A stretch of DNA of 64,000 bases from Zarea fungicola (lineage: Eukaryota > Ascomycota > Sordariomycetes > Hypocreales > Cordycipitaceae): positions 40,126 to 104,125 of the forward strand of contig FWCC01000172.1 in the NCBI GenBank assembly GCA_900169235.1, read 5' to 3'. The position numbers and the translations under genes are program-made. Shown in pieces: positions 34,488 to 45,845 of the stretch. How positions within the stretch are numbered: position 1 is the stretch's first letter; each line of letters begins with the position of its first letter. The notes below the pieces were generated by a model. The model worked only from the letters and a program-made list of their open reading frames with translations. It searched no databases and was not told the origin of the DNA.

Positions 34488-36594
34488 TCATCCTCGCTGC
34501 TGAGCACTTGTCTTCTGCGCAGCCTTCTGGCGCACGGTTCTGCTCAACGACTTGTCTCGAGAAGAATGTAGAGTCGAGACCTTGCGACGACTGTATAGAA
34601 ACGGTAACCTGACGCGCTTCTTTGTGACGACTTCGTCTGAAGACAGTTCGTCATCACGCCACTCATCCTCTCCGGAGTTCTCCACGGCCACTTCCGATGC
34701 TGCTACTTCAGTAGACGCTTCAACGGCGGTAAGCCTAGGACCAAATGGGGAATATAATTGAGTCGGAAATGCCCTTGTGGGAGTAGATTTAAGGTCGGCC
34801 AAAGAAGCGGAGTACTCTGGTAAAATGGCATCTGTACCGTCATGAGAGAGGCTGTCCGTGAGCGTGTCACGCAGTCCACCACCAACCCCAATGAGACCTG
34901 TTCTGTCAACGGAAGCCGATGATACAATCATTGGATGTAAAACTGAATCAATGCCAGAGGCTTCCTTGTTCTCTCCCTTGAAGTGAGTACTATTTATCGG
35001 AGTATCGGGCGGCGTCCGTGCCGCACACTCATCATCTTTCTCTGGAGTTTGACCTACAAATTGTGAAGTAGGAGCGGTATATGGAGGTGTAGCATGAACC
35101 ATGTGTGACTGATGATCCACCGTGCCTGAATTTGTGTTCGTGGGATCACTGGCGAATTGAGTAGCACATGGTTGCTGTTGCTTGCTGCTGCGTACATATT
35201 CAGCCGCCATCTTCTGGGGCGAGCTCAGCTCAATCGCAGAATCGATGGGCTCGCTGTTGCGAGTGTCGTGATTTCCAGTAGAAACATTTCGCTGAACGCG
35301 AGGTTTCTGGGCGGCTGTGACAATAGTAGGTTCTAGAGAACCCATGAAGCCGTCAAGCCCTTTGGGGTACTTTTCAATCAAGCGCCTCATCTCCTCTTTG
35401 GCTCTATCAACGTATTAATTTATTGCAAAAGTTTCTACAACCGTGAAGCTAACTTATCAACGAGAGAGGCCCACTGTGGCCACATACCGGCCGTCATTAG
35501 ATCGTTGCGTCTGTATCCAACAATTAGCGTCTGAAGGATTCCAAACCTCTGGCGCAGAGCCACTTACATAGAGTACAGTGCGATTCGATCATCAAAGTCT
35601 TCACTTGGCTCAGAAGCCCCGATTTTAACTTTGTATAGAGTGATGAAATCCTGGCCAATAATATATCGCGGGCTTCGCATGCATTGGAAATCCATCTCAT
35701 GGTGTCCATAAAAAGGGCACGGATCGAATACAACTGGCTGCTGAGTGTCGACGTTGAACTGAATGTTTCCATCCCAGAGGTCTCCATGACAGAGACTTGG
35801 CTTAACGTTTCGGCCACCAGTCTGAAGGGGTCGAAGCAGGCGTGCGGCGACTTTCTGGATAAATTCCTCGGCGATGATTAGTAACTCTGGATCCTCGCCG
35901 CGCATCTTCTCGACATATTTCAGTCCAGATCTAAACTCGCGAACCCAGAACTCTTCCCAGCTGTCCGTCCAACCAACTTCCATGGGCGGTGGGCCGTAAA
36001 AGGGAGTAACATGAAAGCCAAATTTGCCAGTTGGGGAGACGGATTTCTGGTGCATCTGCTCAACGATGGGCAGGAACTGTTCGAGTGGAGGAGCTCTCGC
36101 TCGCAGGTTAAGAAACTCGGCCATGTACCAGGCCTTTGAGCTAGTCTCTGCAAAATATCCCCACGCAACGGGTTTGACGGCATTGTCTGGAATGACTGAA
36201 GCAATGGCTTTTTGCCCTTCGTACTCGGCTTCCGCCATGCCGACAAGTTCTTCCCGTTCGATTATCTGGTAGAACTTAGCAAAAGCGACGGGTAAATGCT
36301 ATACGAAGACTACCTTTAAAAAATAGCATTTCTCCTCATCTCCGTCTTGAATGTCAACTCTGAGGCCTGTAGACCACTGAAATAGTCTGTTTTAGTTAAG
36401 ATATCGGGTAAGAGTGAAAACACCACCCACATTCGTGCTGCCATGTTGAACAATTGACAGAACCTCGCATTGTCTTGGCAGTGCTGATTTGATTAGTTAT
36501 CTAAATCTTATTCTTTTGGGCCCTTTGGCGCCCTTTATGTTCTGTTTAATAACAAACCTGCGAGTATTGTGCTATCCAGCGTCTCATATTCCAT
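34488..36594 (-). CDS. Fructosamine/ketosamine-3-kinase-like protein with long C-terminal tail
   Basis: Six exons: 36558-36594, 36431-36483, 36314-36376, 35568-36265, 35454-35510, 34488-35403; 1824 nt, 607 aa. The first 320 residues match the fructosamine kinase family (aminoglycoside-kinase fold): VQHGSTNWSTGLRVDI, YFLKIIEREELVGMAEAEYEGQ, then the catalytic loop HGDLWDGN (His211, Asp213, Asn218), metal-site DPCPFYGHHEMDF (Asp232), and NDLMTAGMWPQWASL plus KYPKGLDGF. The family phosphorylates sugar adducts on protein amines, starting deglycation. The last ~280 residues are Ser/Thr/Pro-rich with no domain, and end in a basic stretch (VVTKKRVRLP to QKAAQKTSA). Family members normally stop soon after KGLDGF. 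Tiny exons 1-3 give phase-consistent joins, so I trust the start. Confidence 0.85.
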
Positions 36595-36992
36595 TTTGGG
36601 GGGAACCTATCAAAAAAACGACACAATCTATGGCTGGTTATCGAGGCGTCTCGAGGGAGTGATGAACCGAGCCACACACTTTTTGTGCAAATAAAACGAA
36701 TTAGAATTGATGATGGGAAAAGACACTTCGAGGCACTGCATTACCCTGTGTGCGCGTAGCTGAACTGTAATATGTAGGCGGAGAATCCTTCCGGGAAGGA
36801 ATGCTCATGGTTGGCTACAAGCGACATGGTGCGGGGAAGACATGCATCACCGGAGCGCATGACTGCCTCATAAACCAGGTGTATTCTATTCCTGTTTCAG
36901 CTGAGACTTGGTTGCCCATGAGACTCCTGATTGAAGGCCTACATTGAAAGCCGCCGAATTCTTTGCCTGTTGCTTCACATGCTGTTGTCGAA
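36595..36992. promoter_or_regulatory. Divergent promoter, kinase-like / NLR
   Basis: 398 bp shared upstream region of the fructosamine-kinase-like gene (-) and the NLR (+). No specific element recognised. Confidence 0.4.
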
Positions 36993-39900
36993 ATGACTGT
37001 AAGTGGTAAGGAGGCGTGGAGGGCCAGCGTCGTGTTGCCTATTTGGGGATACTTTAATGCCTAGTGCCAGGCAGAAAACAAATCCTCAGTTATCTCCGTG
37101 CCTTATTATTAATAGCGTTCTATAGCTTGCTAACTGGTATTGTACTAGGGAACATTAAGTCCATCGTCACGAACTTCTCAAAACACTGATAGGCTTTTAA
37201 GTAACTCTACGACACTTGTGTCACCATCCATAGACTACGACAGTACCAGCAGCACTGATGACTTTGACTGGAAATCCAGTACAGTTCGAAGAAGGTTCAG
37301 CATATCCTGGGCGCGGCGCCGACGGAATAACAATGACGATGTGAGCAAACGTCTGGGTCCGAAAGGGCTGTCCACCCTCCACAGACCGCCAGAGCCTCTC
37401 ATAGATATAATCTTCGTCCACGGACTTCGAGGAGGCTCGGTGAAAACCTGGCAAAAAGGCGGCGACCCCCGGTGCTTTTGGCCACAGCTTTGGCTGTCTG
37501 TTGAGCCTGGATTCGAGCATGCCAATATCCATTCTTTTGGCTACGATGCAGATGTCAAAACTGGCAATTCGTTTAATATTCATGACTTTGGTCGAGAACT
37601 GCTAGAATCAATGCGAATATCGCCGCATCTAACGGACAACGAAGAAGTGAGACGACGGCATCGGTTTACATATTCGTTACTTTGCTTGGCTAACTTGAGG
37701 CAGCGACCAATTATAATGCTGGGCCATTCAATGGGTGGCCTAGTAATAAAAAAGGTATTTCGATAATTTCACGATTGCAGAAGTTTCTGTTGCACTTGCT
37801 GATTCTACTCAACCATACAAGGCCTTCATTCTCGCTCAAGAGGTTCCTGCTTGGAAGCACAGAATCAGATCCATAATATTTCTTGCAACATCACACCGCG
37901 GCTCCAACTACGCCTCAATACTGAAAAATTTATTAACTGTTTCGGGGATTGCGTCCACTCGACAATACGTCGGCGACTTAACCTCAACCTCCCAGACACT
38001 GAGGCTCATCAATGATGACTTTGGTAAACGTGCGCATGAGGTGGCAATATATTCCTTTTTTGAGACAATGAAAACAAAAATAGGACCAACCTCCATTTTC
38101 ATCGTAGACAAGGAGTCTGCAATTCTAGGTATCGCAAAAGTGACATGTCACTCTGTTCTCGGATAGATGCTCACAGTGCTCCTAGGTAGTGGTTTCCGGA
38201 ACGAACGAGTAAAAGCTGTCGCAGCCAATCACTGCGACATAAGTAAATTCAGGAACCCAGAAGAGCCAACTTATGTGCTAATACGGAATGCGCTGGCCAC
38301 AGCAGCAAAAGACTTGCTTAAAGACGGTAGGCGGCCGCCTCTGCAGTCCAAACGACACATACTTATTGCTGCACAGTTCTCGTCCTAAAAGCGGAAGAGA
38401 TGAGGGCGCAAATGAAAGCCTTGAAGCCCTATCTAGGAATCTTAGATACGCCAGATGAACATCACGAAACTGTGGAGGGCTCGTGCGAGTGGATGGAGGC
38501 CCGTGAAGATTTCCAGGATTGGCGCGATACAGTGAGCCTCGAACAGGACTCTACATTCGGTGACCTAGGGCCAGGGCCAAAAGACAGTATCAATATTCTG
38601 GGTTCAAGCAAACCCAGGAAGTGGAAAGACCTGTCTCGCTTCTTATGTCCAGTCCCAACTCGAGAACAGCAACTTGCAATGCGCATACTACTACTTTCAT
38701 GCTGGCAGTCAGACGTCAAGATCGCTGGCACCATTCCTTCGATCCTTGGCTTACCAAATGGCTATATCTAGCACTATTATTCGCGAAAAACTTTATAAAC
38801 TATACCAAGAGGGTTCAATATTTGACGCGGACGATGCCTGGACAATATGGACGAAGCTGTTTAAAAAGGGTATACTGCAGGTACGTCCTTTCTTCACATA
38901 ACCATGATATCACTCTGACTGATTTATTCTATAGATAGCATCAGATATACCTCATTATTGGATAATTGACGCCATAGATGAGTGTCCACGCTACGCAGAA
39001 TTCTTCACCATGCTGAAAGGCGAGAAGCCACATTTCCCTTTGCGCATGTTTGTTACTAGCCGGCCAATTCGAGATATGCAGCGCTTGCAGAAACCACTAA
39101 AACTGACTGCAAATATAAAAACAATCGAAATTCCTACACAACATAGCCTTGATGACATTCGTTGTTATGTGAAGAGTCGAATAGAGGGCATGTCGCTGGA
39201 AAACATCGCAAGCGCGGATGGACTTACTGCTACCATTTTACGCAAGTCTAACGCCTGCTTCCTGTGGGTTCGACTCGTCCTAGACGAATTGGAAGGGGTA
39301 TATACCATGATGAGCAGAATGGAGATTCTTGACGCTATTCCAGAGGGAATGAAACCATACTACGAGAGAGCCATGGAGCCAATTGAGGCGAATACTCGTG
39401 AAAAGTACATATCCAAGGCTGTATTCGCTTGGATTGTTGCAAGCACCCGAAAGATGAACGTGGAGGAGTTGGCGGAAGCTATCTTTTACGATATATCAAC
39501 AGAAGTTCCCCAATCAGCTAGTGCCATTGAAGGGCTCTGTGGTCAACTGGTGACTGTCAGCAATTCGAATATCGTCGATCTGATCCACCCGACGGCACGA
39601 GAGTTTTTGCTATCATCGGCGGGAGAGTTCAAAGTGTCATTGCCTTGAGCTCATGAGCGCATCGCACTAGTCTGCTTGAAGCTCCTGTCCAGTAATGAGC
39701 TACGGCCCCCACGAACAATCCGCTCGCTGTCGCAGACGCGCCTGAATCTATCACCGCTCATGGAATATGCGATTGAGAGCTTTTCAGAGCACGTATATGC
39801 TGCATCCTCAGAAAATGATCATGTGCTTGTTGCGGTAGATCGGTTTCTCAAAACAAACGTCCTTGGTTGGATTGAGCGAGTTGATATGAGTGGAAGTTGT

Positions 39901-42171
39901 CATAGCATCTTACGCGTGTGTAAGAACCTCAAGGCATATCTGGATCGCAGAGCCAAATACCACTCGCCGCTTAGTGCTGAGGTTCGCAATATTGAGAGTT
40001 GGGCTACGGACTTGAATCGGCTTGTCACTCAGTTTGGAGAACCTCTGTTGAAGCAGCCATCGTCGATTTTTTCCCTCATTCCTCCACTTTGTCCTACCAG
40101 CACTGCCTTGTCCCGCCAGTTTGGAAAACGCCCTGATGGCTTAAGGATTACCGGTCACCGGGCCTCTGTTTGGGATGACTGTATTGCTACTATTAGCTTC
40201 CAGGACGATACTGCTGCGGCAGTTTCCTGTGGTGAAGGCGTTTTTGCCATCGGCATGGAGTCTGGCACTGTGAATCTGTACAATCAACGAAGTTACCAGC
40301 ACGAGGCCACCATCAGTCATCCCTGTCCAGTCGATCTCGTTTACCTTGTGGACAGGTATGTGGTTTCCTGCACCACAAAAGCCATTATTTTGCAAGATAT
40401 GAGTGGAGACACAATCTGGAAAAAAACACTGAGATTTCGATGTCTTTATCTCACGGCGTCGATAACTCAAATTATTGGAATATCTCAACATGGCCATCTC
40501 GTCAAATGGGACAGGGTTACGGGAGCGATCGTTGGAGACCAACCTTTACAATACCAAAATTACGATGAGGTCGATGCAATACACAACCACAGCAAGAATA
40601 GAGCGCCGCAAGAGGCAACCATGTCACCCGATCTTAGAATGGCTGCGCTCGGCTACCGGGGCGGCACAGTGTCTCTTTGGGACGCAGCGGAAGCGGAACT
40701 CGTTGGCTGGGCCAAGGACGACGAAGGCCGAGCCGCGTCGAAGCTCATGTTCAACCCCAACCCCAGCATTCATCTTTTGCTCGTTATATACTCCAACCAT
40801 GGACTGGCGCTGTATGATACGTGGTCTACTGAGCTAGTGCAGTCGCACCAGTCTCCTAATAATTCTGGCTTCCTGTCAGCGTCTTGCTCTCCGGACGGTC
40901 GTACCCTGGCCACCACGGACACGCACGGAAATATGAATATCTGGGACTTTGAAACACTGTCGGTTCTGTATCATATTCTGTCTCCTTTCCCATCTTTTAG
41001 AATTTTGAGTTTTGCGTCTGATGGAGCCAGCGTTTTGGATGTCATGGATTCGAACATGCGCGTGTGGTCGCCATCAGTTCTTGTGCGGAAGACGTTTGAA
41101 GAAGATGCAAGCACTAGCGATGATGCAACGCATTTGCCTGTGGCACATGGCGAGTATGAGCGCCATTTGGATGCGGCGATCAAGGTCCTTGGAATGCACC
41201 CAACACTGCCATTTGCCGTTGCAGGGAAGAATAACGGCAGCCTGGTTGCCTTTGCAGCCAGGGACGGCATAACTTTTGAACTATACAGGCATAACGATAC
41301 TGTCACAAATATTTCGATATCGTGTGACAATACTATCGCATCTTCCGACGCCCTCAACACCGTGCTAGTACGAAAATATGTCGAGGGCAGCAGCCAGGCA
41401 ACCCGTGTTAAAGGCATCGACGGAACCAAGTTCAATTTTCGCGTGAAGCAACTGTGCTTTAGTCCGAGTGGAAGACTTCTTCTAGTGTCTACACTCCAGA
41501 AAGACGTCGTATACCGCAGCGAAGATGGTGCCTGCATTGGCACATGGGACTTTGAACCCCATGACAGCAAAATCTGGCACTGGATCGCCGTCACGGACCC
41601 AGAAACCGCACAAGAGCAATTCTGGCTCTTGTTTAACCGAAAAGTAAAGCGCTACTCCGCTGGGAAATTTCCAGCCGAAATTGAAGCAGCCGCCGTGACC
41701 CTACGCTATGACCTTGCAGAGGGCTGGCAGGAAACGGGAATTGTCAAAGCTGGCTGGTCCGAGGTGACAGAAGCATTGGCAGTCGAAACTACGATTACCT
41801 GCAACGCAAACAAGTCGTCTGCCGTTTTCATTTTCAACATGGCCGGCATCGACTGGGAGACGGCGGTAGAGGTGCGGGACATGCTGCCGTGCAGCTCGAA
41901 GCACAACCGCCACTTGCTGGGATGGGGCGGCGGTGCTGCCGTCGACAATTCGAGCGTAGTGTTCATGAATGCGGACTCTTGGGTGTCTAGTGTGTCTCTG
42001 AGTGAGATGGAGCAGAATGTATATCATAGGCACTTTCATGTGCCAAGACAGCTGTGCGGCGACCTGGCGCCGGCAAAGACGGAGAGCGATGAGGTGATTT
42101 TGTGTAATTCTGGGCATCTTACGGCGATTGGGGATGGCATGAAGTTCAAGTATGCCGACGAATGGTGTTGA
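36993..42171 (+). pseudogene. NLR-type protein: alpha/beta-hydrolase + NACHT + WD-like repeats, with one in-frame stop
   Basis: Reconstructed exons: 36993-36998 (MT only), 37149-37754, 37822-38128, 38186-38326, 38377-38531, 38584-38880 (or from 38569), 38935-42171. The full frame is 1583 codons with a TGA at 39646-39648 (codon 742). Before it: an esterase-like effector (IIFVHGLRGG, nucleophile GHSMGG with Ser196, FLATSHRGSNYA), then NACHT with Walker A PGSGKT (Lys420) and Walker B IIDAIDEC (Asp516). After the stop the same frame goes on with AHERIALVCLKLLSS, normal for the end of this NACHT module, and about 830 codons with WD-type signatures (NIWDFETL, SLWDAAEAEL). Fungal NLRs of this plan act in non-self recognition and programmed cell death. 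Read literally, the product stops at 741 aa without the sensor. The downstream part shows no other damage, which suggests a young null allele or a sequence error. Confidence 0.75.
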
Positions 42172-42512
42172 AGAGTGGTGGGTGTATGTAAATAATTCGG
42201 GAATATGTAAGTGCATTATCTCAGAAAGAGGCTGGCTTGTATTGGATTGGATATTGAATTATCCATTTTACATTTTATTTTATGCAAGTGTACATGATGT
42301 TTTCTTTTCTAGCAAAAATTCCTTTTTAGCAATCAAACCTGCATGCCAATTAATGTCATGGATCAGCCGAAAGTAAGATGGCTGATTGGATGGCGCTTGA
42401 TGTGGGCAGCGGTGAAGCTTCTGCATAAGCTGGCGATCTCCCTTCGTCTGCGTTGGTCCATTCTGCAAGTACACAATCAATCATAAAAAGAAGACAAAGC
42501 CACCCGTTGTCC
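42172..42512. other. Short intergenic region
   Basis: 341 bp between the NLR and the Cys/His protein gene on the same strand. AT-rich; nothing recognised. Confidence 0.5.
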
Positions 42513-43151
42513 ATGGATATCTTTGCCACCACAAGCGAGAGCCATCTTCGCGCCATCCTCGTGGGACTGTGCAACGACGGAAAAATCCGCGCCAAGGCAA
42601 TCGACCTGGCGAAGAAGCTCGCAACGACACCCTCTGCCACCCCAAGCGGGAGTGACCTATCGATCTGCGGCCAGTGCAAGCAGGCCTTTTCGGTGCTGGC
42701 CGATACAAAGGGACAATGCCGTTATCATACAGGTATTTATTATTGTTCCTTTCATAGCTATCTATACTGCATCTCCCTCTCCCTCTTTCTCTCTCACTTT
42801 TTTTCTGTCTCTACAATATATACATTACTTGCCTCACTGTTTAAATCGCGGCGGCTAGGAAGTTGGGTTTTGCCACGGAGCTAATATGTACGGACCAAAA
42901 TAGGTGAAATGGAAGTTGACTGGCAAAGTGACACCTGGGCAGACGCCGAGGAAGAAACTTGGGGCCCCCACGACACAGAAGAGAACAGGGAAAATTATCC
43001 CGATGGCTTTGTCTGGACTTGCTGTGAGCTGAGTGGATCAGAGCAAGGCTGCAAAGTTGGGCCACATCGCACCGAGCCGTCTTACAGTGACACCGAGACT
43101 GAGACTGAGACTGACACCGAGTCTGACACCGACATCACTGATACTGAGTAG
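42513..43151 (+). CDS. Small Cys/His zinc-binding-like protein with acidic repeat tail
   Basis: Two exons: 42513-42732 and 42904-43151; 155 aa. A helical N-terminus (SHLRAILVGLCNDGKIRAKAIDLAKKL) is followed by CGQC...C-x2-YHTGE...W...WTCC...GC-x4-H, a pattern of paired Cys/His residues seen in fungal CHORD- or C2H2-like proteins of unknown function (fungi often have several, with YH[TP]G and WxCC). The C-terminus is a repeat of Thr with Glu/Asp (TETETETDTESDTD). The intron falls inside the YHTG motif (171 bp), and splicing rejoins it, which supports the model. No known partner. The nearby NLR could be unrelated. Confidence 0.75.
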
Positions 43152-43964
43152 ACAAAAGAAAAATATTCACGTTGTGATGAGGAAAAATGGTTCATGATTT
43201 GTCATGATAAATATAAAATTGTAGAAATTACTTTTTTCCCAGCCTAAAAATAACGCCAGTCTACTATAAACTACAAAGGAGAAATTGCAAAAGTATAATG
43301 TTTCGTCATAAACATACTTACCCGGTTCGTAGCAGCATTGCAAAGACACAAACCTGAAAATGTCCATAGATTGGAGTTGTGGATGCCTGCAAGAGTGTAA
43401 TTGCCTAGAAGCATCGACATCTCTGCAGACAGGCCATAGCCAAGTATTTACATTTCTGGTAAAAAAAGCCCCCAGAGCCCGTCAGCCAACAGAAGTTTTC
43501 GCTCGATCCAAATTGGTCCACTCAGTCATTGTTACTTCCACCTTCTCTAAAGAGAGGATAGAGAGCTACGCCGACAAGAAACGTCTTCCCAATATTAAGC
43601 CGCTCAAATCCCTCAGGAAAGCCCACTGGATGGTTCTCGCTCATTGCCGCCCGGAACAGGGTAGTCAGAGTACATCAAAAAGCCCAATAAAAAGTGCCGC
43701 CCACAGAGGCATCTCGGAAGGAGACGCATATAGCCACAAGCCCACGGTTACCCAAAGTGAAGAACGGAGCCCCCAGGTCTATCATTGCCTCTTTTCCCGG
43801 AAGAAAAAAAGAAGCAAGTTTTCTCAAAGCCCACTAGCTCTTTGCACAAGAGCCGCCAACTTGTTTTGAAACGACAGCCACCTCAAGTCCAGCGCCCACC
43901 GCTCACTATCAAGTTTCCGAGCCATAAGCTCCGCAGCAAAGCCATCCTCAATTGCAATTTCCGT
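43152..43964. other. Intergenic region
   Basis: About 0.8 kb between convergent genes. An ATG-initiated frame of 169 codons (43360-43869, +) has no recognisable motif and lies in the 3' flank of the nucleolin gene; I do not call it. Confidence 0.5.
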
Positions 43965-45377
43965 TTAGTCAAAGCTGACCTTGGTGCCAGAGTAGCCACC
44001 ACGGCCACCGAAGCCTCCGCGGCCACCACCGCCGCCACGTCCACCGAAACCACCACGGCCACCACCGCGGGGACCACCGCGGCCGCCGCCACGACCACCG
44101 CGACCACCGCCACGGCCACCGAAGCCACCACCACCACCGGACTGGGGAGGACGGCTACCGGCAAAGTCAAGACGGATAGCACGGGACATTCTGCCGTTGC
44201 CAATGGACTCGCCGTTCTTGGCCTCAAGGGCGGACTTGGCATCCGCAATGGAGTTGAAAGTGACATAGCCGAATCCCTTCAAGTTACCAGACTCACTGTA
44301 CTACTTGTTAGCTTACAGTGCATGAAAAAAAATGGTATATCCTGTTGCGAGAGTACTTACGGGTCGGTAGGCAGACGGACGCTGGCGACCTCGGCAATCT
44401 CGGAGAAGAACGCGCGGACGGCATCCTGCTCAGTGTCGAAAGGAAGGTTACCAACGAAAAGAGTATCGCTCTCCTCGCTGCGGACATCACCGTGGCGCTG
44501 AGCGCGGTCGTTGGCGCGGTCGCGGGGGTTGGCCTCGGCGGGCTTAGCGTTGGCGTAGTCCAGGTTGAGGGCACGACCGTCAATCTCCTTGCCCTGCATG
44601 GCATCGTAGGCCTTGGTGGCGTTCTCAGCGCTGTCGAAGTCAACGTAACCGAAACCACGGCTGCGGCCGGTGTTCTTGTCGGTAACAACACGGGCGCTGA
44701 CGAGGCCATCAAAGGACTTGAAGGACTCGTAGAGGGAGTCATCGTTGACACCCCAGCTGAGGGAGCCAGCGAAGAGGGTTGTGGGAGCGTTGTCATCAGC
44801 CTTGGCCTTCTTGGGGGCAGCATCAATCTCCTCCTCAGCCTTGCGCTTCTTGGAAGGAGCCTCAGTCTTGGTCTCCTCCTCCTCATCGGAGTCAGAGTCG
44901 TCGCTGTCGTCAGAGTCCTGCTGTATGGTTAATATGAAATGCTTGGCACAAGCATGATTGATCTACACATACATCCTTCTTGGCACCGTTGGCCTTGGGG
45001 GCCTCCTCGTCAGAGTCCTCGTCAGAGTCGGAGTCAGAAGCCTCAGCCTTCTTGCCGTTGGCCTTGGGAGCAGCCTTCTCCTCCTCAGACTCCTCATCGG
45101 AGTCGGAGTCGTCAGAGTCACTCTCCTCAGCCTTGGCCTTCTTGCCGTTAGCCTTCTTGGGGGCCTCCTCCTCGGAAGCGTCAGAGTCAGAGTCAGAGGC
45201 GCTGGCCTCCTCCTCGCTGTCGTCGTCAGAATCTTCAGACTCAGACTCAGGCTCGACGACCTTCTTCTTCTTCTCAACGTTCTTGACGTCCTTGGCCTTG
45301 GTCTTGGGCACTTGTGCCTTGACGGACTTGGAGTCAGCCTTGGAAGGCTTGGCCACCTTGGTTGCAGACTTGGCCAT
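43965..45377 (-). CDS. Nucleolin-like protein (Nsr1/Gar2 type)
   Basis: Three exons: 44973-45377, 44361-44920, 43965-44295; 431 aa. The first ~195 residues alternate Lys-rich and acidic Ser/Asp/Glu blocks (SDSDSD, KKANGKKAKAEES), the nucleolin-type N-terminus. Two RRMs follow, with RNP2 TLFAGSLSW and RNP1 RSRGFGYVDF in the first and TLFVGNLPF and NLKGFGYVTF in the second. The end is an RGG/GAR domain (GGRGGGRGGRGG), closing in TKVSFD. This plan is Nsr1 of budding yeast and Gar2 of fission yeast, nucleolar proteins for pre-rRNA processing. The first intron ends in CAGCAG, so two acceptors three bases apart are possible and would add or drop one Gln. It is divergent from NUO-12.3 with 468 bp between starts. 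Confidence 0.93.
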
Positions 45378-45845
45378 TGTGAAATGTGTAATGTTTTTCT
45401 AAATGCAAAAGAAGGCAAGCAGAAAAGAGTATCCCAGAAATAAGGATAGAAGGAGATGGGGGAGAAGAGTGTGTAGAGGGACAAAAGGAAGATTTTTAAC
45501 GTGGCGGCGGGCGAGCAGGGTCCTTTTTACCTACTTTTTTTTCTCCCAGGTGGTTGGCAGAACCCCAATTTTTTTTTCATGAAAAAAAAATGAGCGGGTC
45601 TAATCAAAAGCGGTGTGCCAGATAAGAAGAGGAAGGTGCCTTGGGACATCTGTGGCTGGTGTGGCGCCAAAATGGCTGCCTGACAATTGAGGCTCTACCA
45701 TTGGCCAGAACTAGAAACGCCACTAGAGGTTTGTTACGTCCAAGATAGACGAGCAAGCCAGCCATTGATTGCTTCATTGCGTTCCTGCGAATCCCCTCTT
45801 GCGCTCTCCCAATAGCCGTCCGACACCCCCTCAGAATCGCTCAAG
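45378..45845. promoter_or_regulatory. Bidirectional promoter with a 24-bp poly(T)/poly(A) palindrome
   Basis: The 468 bp between nucleolin-like (-) and NUO-12.3 (+). At 45568-45591 there is a perfect palindrome: A, nine Ts, CATG, nine As, T. Poly(dA:dT) tracts usually exclude nucleosomes in fungal promoters; the perfect symmetry here is unusual. Confidence 0.6.

Noticed and set aside
37755..37780. 26-bp intron in the NLR gene
   Set aside because: Too short to splice; the 67-bp intron ending at 37821 keeps phase and rejoins VIKK to AFILAQE.
43360..43869. ATG-initiated 169-codon frame
   Set aside because: No motif or intron evidence, and it lies in the 3' flank of the nucleolin-like gene.
43785..44932. 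Ala/Thr-rich plus-strand frames opposite the RGG and RRM parts of the nucleolin-like gene
   Set aside because: Reverse shadows of the RGG repeats and RRMs.
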